A stretch of 6,327 nucleotides of DNA. Source: JAMWZF01 sp041628615. GTDB lineage: Bacteria > Pseudomonadota > Alphaproteobacteria > Rhodobacterales > Rhodobacteraceae. The notes below the pieces were generated by a model. The model searched no databases. It worked only from the letters and a program-made list of their open reading frames with translations, and was not told where the DNA came from. Position numbers and translations under genes: made by a program. Shown here one piece after another: positions 5,160 to 6,327 of this stretch; position 1 is the stretch's first letter; every line of letters begins with the position of its first letter. Location: contig JBFKOW010000184.1 of assembly GCA_041628615.1 (NCBI GenBank), forward strand, positions 1-6,327, given 5' to 3'.

Positions 5160-6327
5160 CAGAAGCTGACCGCGAAACGTTCGAACCCGGTCTCGGTCGG
5201 CCCCAGCGGCTCGAAGTTCGGCGGCGCGTGCCGGCGGGCGCGGGGGCTGGTCTCGAACAGCGTCCCGGTGCGCGGCAGCGGCACGAAATCCCACGTCGCC
5301 CGGACCTCCGGCTCCACCACGCCGACCTGCCGGATGTAGTCGACCAGGACATCCCTGGCCGCGACCGTGGTCGAGAAAACCTGCCGCCCGGCCGAGGCGG
5401 CGCGGAACATCCCGCCGCCGCCCGCCCGGTAGGAATTGGTCACGATCACCAGCCGCTCGTCCGGGTCCAGCGGCCGGCCGCCGATGCCGACCTCGACGAT
5501 GCGGCGGGCGCCGGGGTCGCGAAGCTCGCCTTCGGCGCTGTAGCGGGACGGCCGTGACGGGTCGATCCGGTAGGTCAGCCCGTCGAGGATGTCGAAGTTG
5601 TAGCAGGCGAAGTCCGGGTCGATCAGCGGCTGTCCGGCCCGCCCGGGAACCACCTGGCGGAACAGGCCGGCGGAACGCTCCAGCCAGTCCATCGCCTGCG
5701 CGCCGGTCACCTCGACGGCGCAGAGCGTGTTCGGGAACATGTAGAGGTCCGCCGCGTTCCGGAGCGAGAGCGGCCCGGCCGGGATGTCGACGTAGTGATC
5801 CGGGCCGGCCCAGCCTCCGGCCTTGAAGGGCGCCACCGCGACGATCAGCGGCGCTGCCTCCAGCGGGCCGTCCGCCAGAAGCCGACGGGCAAAGCGGCGC
5901 TGGGCGTCGGCGACGATGCGGATGCCGGAATCCGGCGCCGCCAGCACGAAGAAGCTGTTCACCGGACCGGTCAGGCGGCCGAGCGGCCGGCGCAGGAAAT
6001 CGAGCGCGCCCTCGTGGGCCGACCGGGCGGTCTCGACCACCCGGCGATCGGGCCGGATCGGCGCGGCGGCGGCGCCGCGTCCGGGCCGCAGGACCGGCTC
6101 GGCGCGCACGGCGTGGGCGGCGACGCGCCAGCCGCGGCCTGTCCGGGCGAGGGTCAGGTCGATGATCCCGAGGTGGGAGCCGTAGAACCCCGGCATCACC
6201 GCCGGCTTGCCGTGCAGGGTGCCCGCCACGGGGTCGATCCCGGGCGCCGGGCGGAAGGCCGGGCCGGGAAACACCTTGTGCGCGTGGCCGACGATGAGCG
6301 CGTCGATGCCCGGCAACGCGGCGAGCG
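5159..6327 (-). CDS. cpdB: 2',3'-cyclic-nucleotide 2'-phosphodiesterase/3'-nucleotidase, C-terminal part (5' end beyond window)
   Basis: This enzyme hydrolyses 2',3'-cyclic nucleotides to 3'-nucleotides and then to nucleosides; family members are exported to the periplasm, but the signal peptide would lie outside the window. About 389 codons are present of a usual length of about 650. The fragment begins in the last metal-ligand motif of the metallophosphoesterase domain (LIVGHAHKVFPGP, GHAH at 6278-6289) and the adjoining GKPAVMPGFYGSHLGIIDL. The 5'-nucleotidase C-terminal domain follows: APFKAGG, the substrate-pocket block AADLYMFPNTLCAVEVTG, YNFDILDGLTYRID, and VTNSYRAGGGGMF near the end. 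The block order and the aromatic residues expected to stack on the base (in YMFPNTL and YNFD) match CpdB better than UshA. Trp replaces the Arg that I remember after APFKxGG in E. coli CpdB. No ATG belongs inside this frame: the TTG at 6316 is an internal Leu codon. The gene ends just upstream of the ffs promoter, on the same strand. Confidence 0.93.
   Translation of the reverse strand, partial: LAALPGIDALIVGHAHKVFPGPAFRPAPGIDPVAGTLHGKPAVMPGFYGSHLGIIDLTLARTGRGWRVAAHAVRAEPVLRPGRGAAAAPIRPDRRVVETARSAHEGALDFLRRPLGRLTGPVNSFFVLAAPDSGIRIVADAQRRFARRLLADGPLEAAPLIVAVAPFKAGGWAGPDHYVDIPAGPLSLRNAADLYMFPNTLCAVEVTGAQAMDWLERSAGLFRQVVPGRAGQPLIDPDFACYNFDILDGLTYRIDPSRPSRYSAEGELRDPGARRIVEVGIGGRPLDPDERLVIVTNSYRAGGGGMFRAASAGRQVFSTTVAARDVLVDYIRQVGVVEPEVRATWDFVPLPRTGTLFETSPRARRHAPPNFEPLGPTETGFERFAVSF

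Noticed and set aside
3799..5352. 517-codon minus-strand open frame covering the flavoenzyme, ffs and the cpdB end
   Set aside because: It crosses the SRP RNA and two real genes in another frame; the translation is Arg-rich low-complexity sequence.
6314..6316. TTG at 6316 as the start codon of a short phosphatase-domain protein
   Set aside because: The frame is open to the window edge and the preceding codons continue the CpdB family alignment (LAALPGID), so this is an internal Leu codon of a truncated view.

Overview
The window is very GC-rich (about 70% by eye) and densely coding. Together with the protein families present, this points to an alphaproteobacterium, probably of the Rhodobacterales (Rhodobacter/Paracoccus-like). 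That placement is inferred from composition and remembered family resemblance, not from a search. Six protein genes and one structural RNA can be supported; two of the protein genes run off the window edges.

Left part (1-2861): deoC (deoxyribose-phosphate aldolase, minus strand, 3' end outside the window) is divergent from a two-gene two-component operon on the plus strand: an OmpR-family response regulator (1165-1905) and a small membrane histidine kinase (1890-2861) whose start overlaps the regulator by 16 bases. The 241-base divergent intergenic region (924-1164) holds a short direct-repeat cluster, TGCAC-N6-TGCAC plus a third TGCAC about two helical turns further on. This looks like a binding site for an OmpR/CreB-type regulator.

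Middle part (2870-4928, minus strand): this is a two-gene operon. The upstream gene is an FAD-dependent oxidoreductase of the DAO fold that strongly resembles the human mitochondrial complex I assembly factor FOXRED1. The downstream gene is a short NAD-dependent SDR enzyme closely resembling uronate dehydrogenase but with two changes at positions that I recall as substrate-contacting. A near-perfect 20-base dyad spans the stop codon of the first gene, ahead of the second gene's strong ribosome binding site. The kinase gene and the SDR gene converge with only 8 bases between their stop codons.

Right part (5015-6327, minus strand): the small bacterial signal recognition particle RNA (4.5S RNA, ffs) lies between the FAD enzyme gene and the C-terminal part of cpdB (2',3'-cyclic-nucleotide 2'-phosphodiesterase/3'-nucleotidase, N-terminal half outside the window). 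A plausible sigma-70-type promoter (TTGCGG-N17-TATATC) directly precedes ffs, and no U-rich terminator is visible after it.

deoC and cpdB both serve nucleotide/nucleoside salvage or catabolism, but they are not contiguous and no common operon is visible. No mobile element, CRISPR array, tRNA or rRNA was seen. I do not see a clearly new multi-gene system. The parts most worth a second look are the FOXRED1-like/uronate-dehydrogenase-like pair, the putative operator repeats and the ffs placement.
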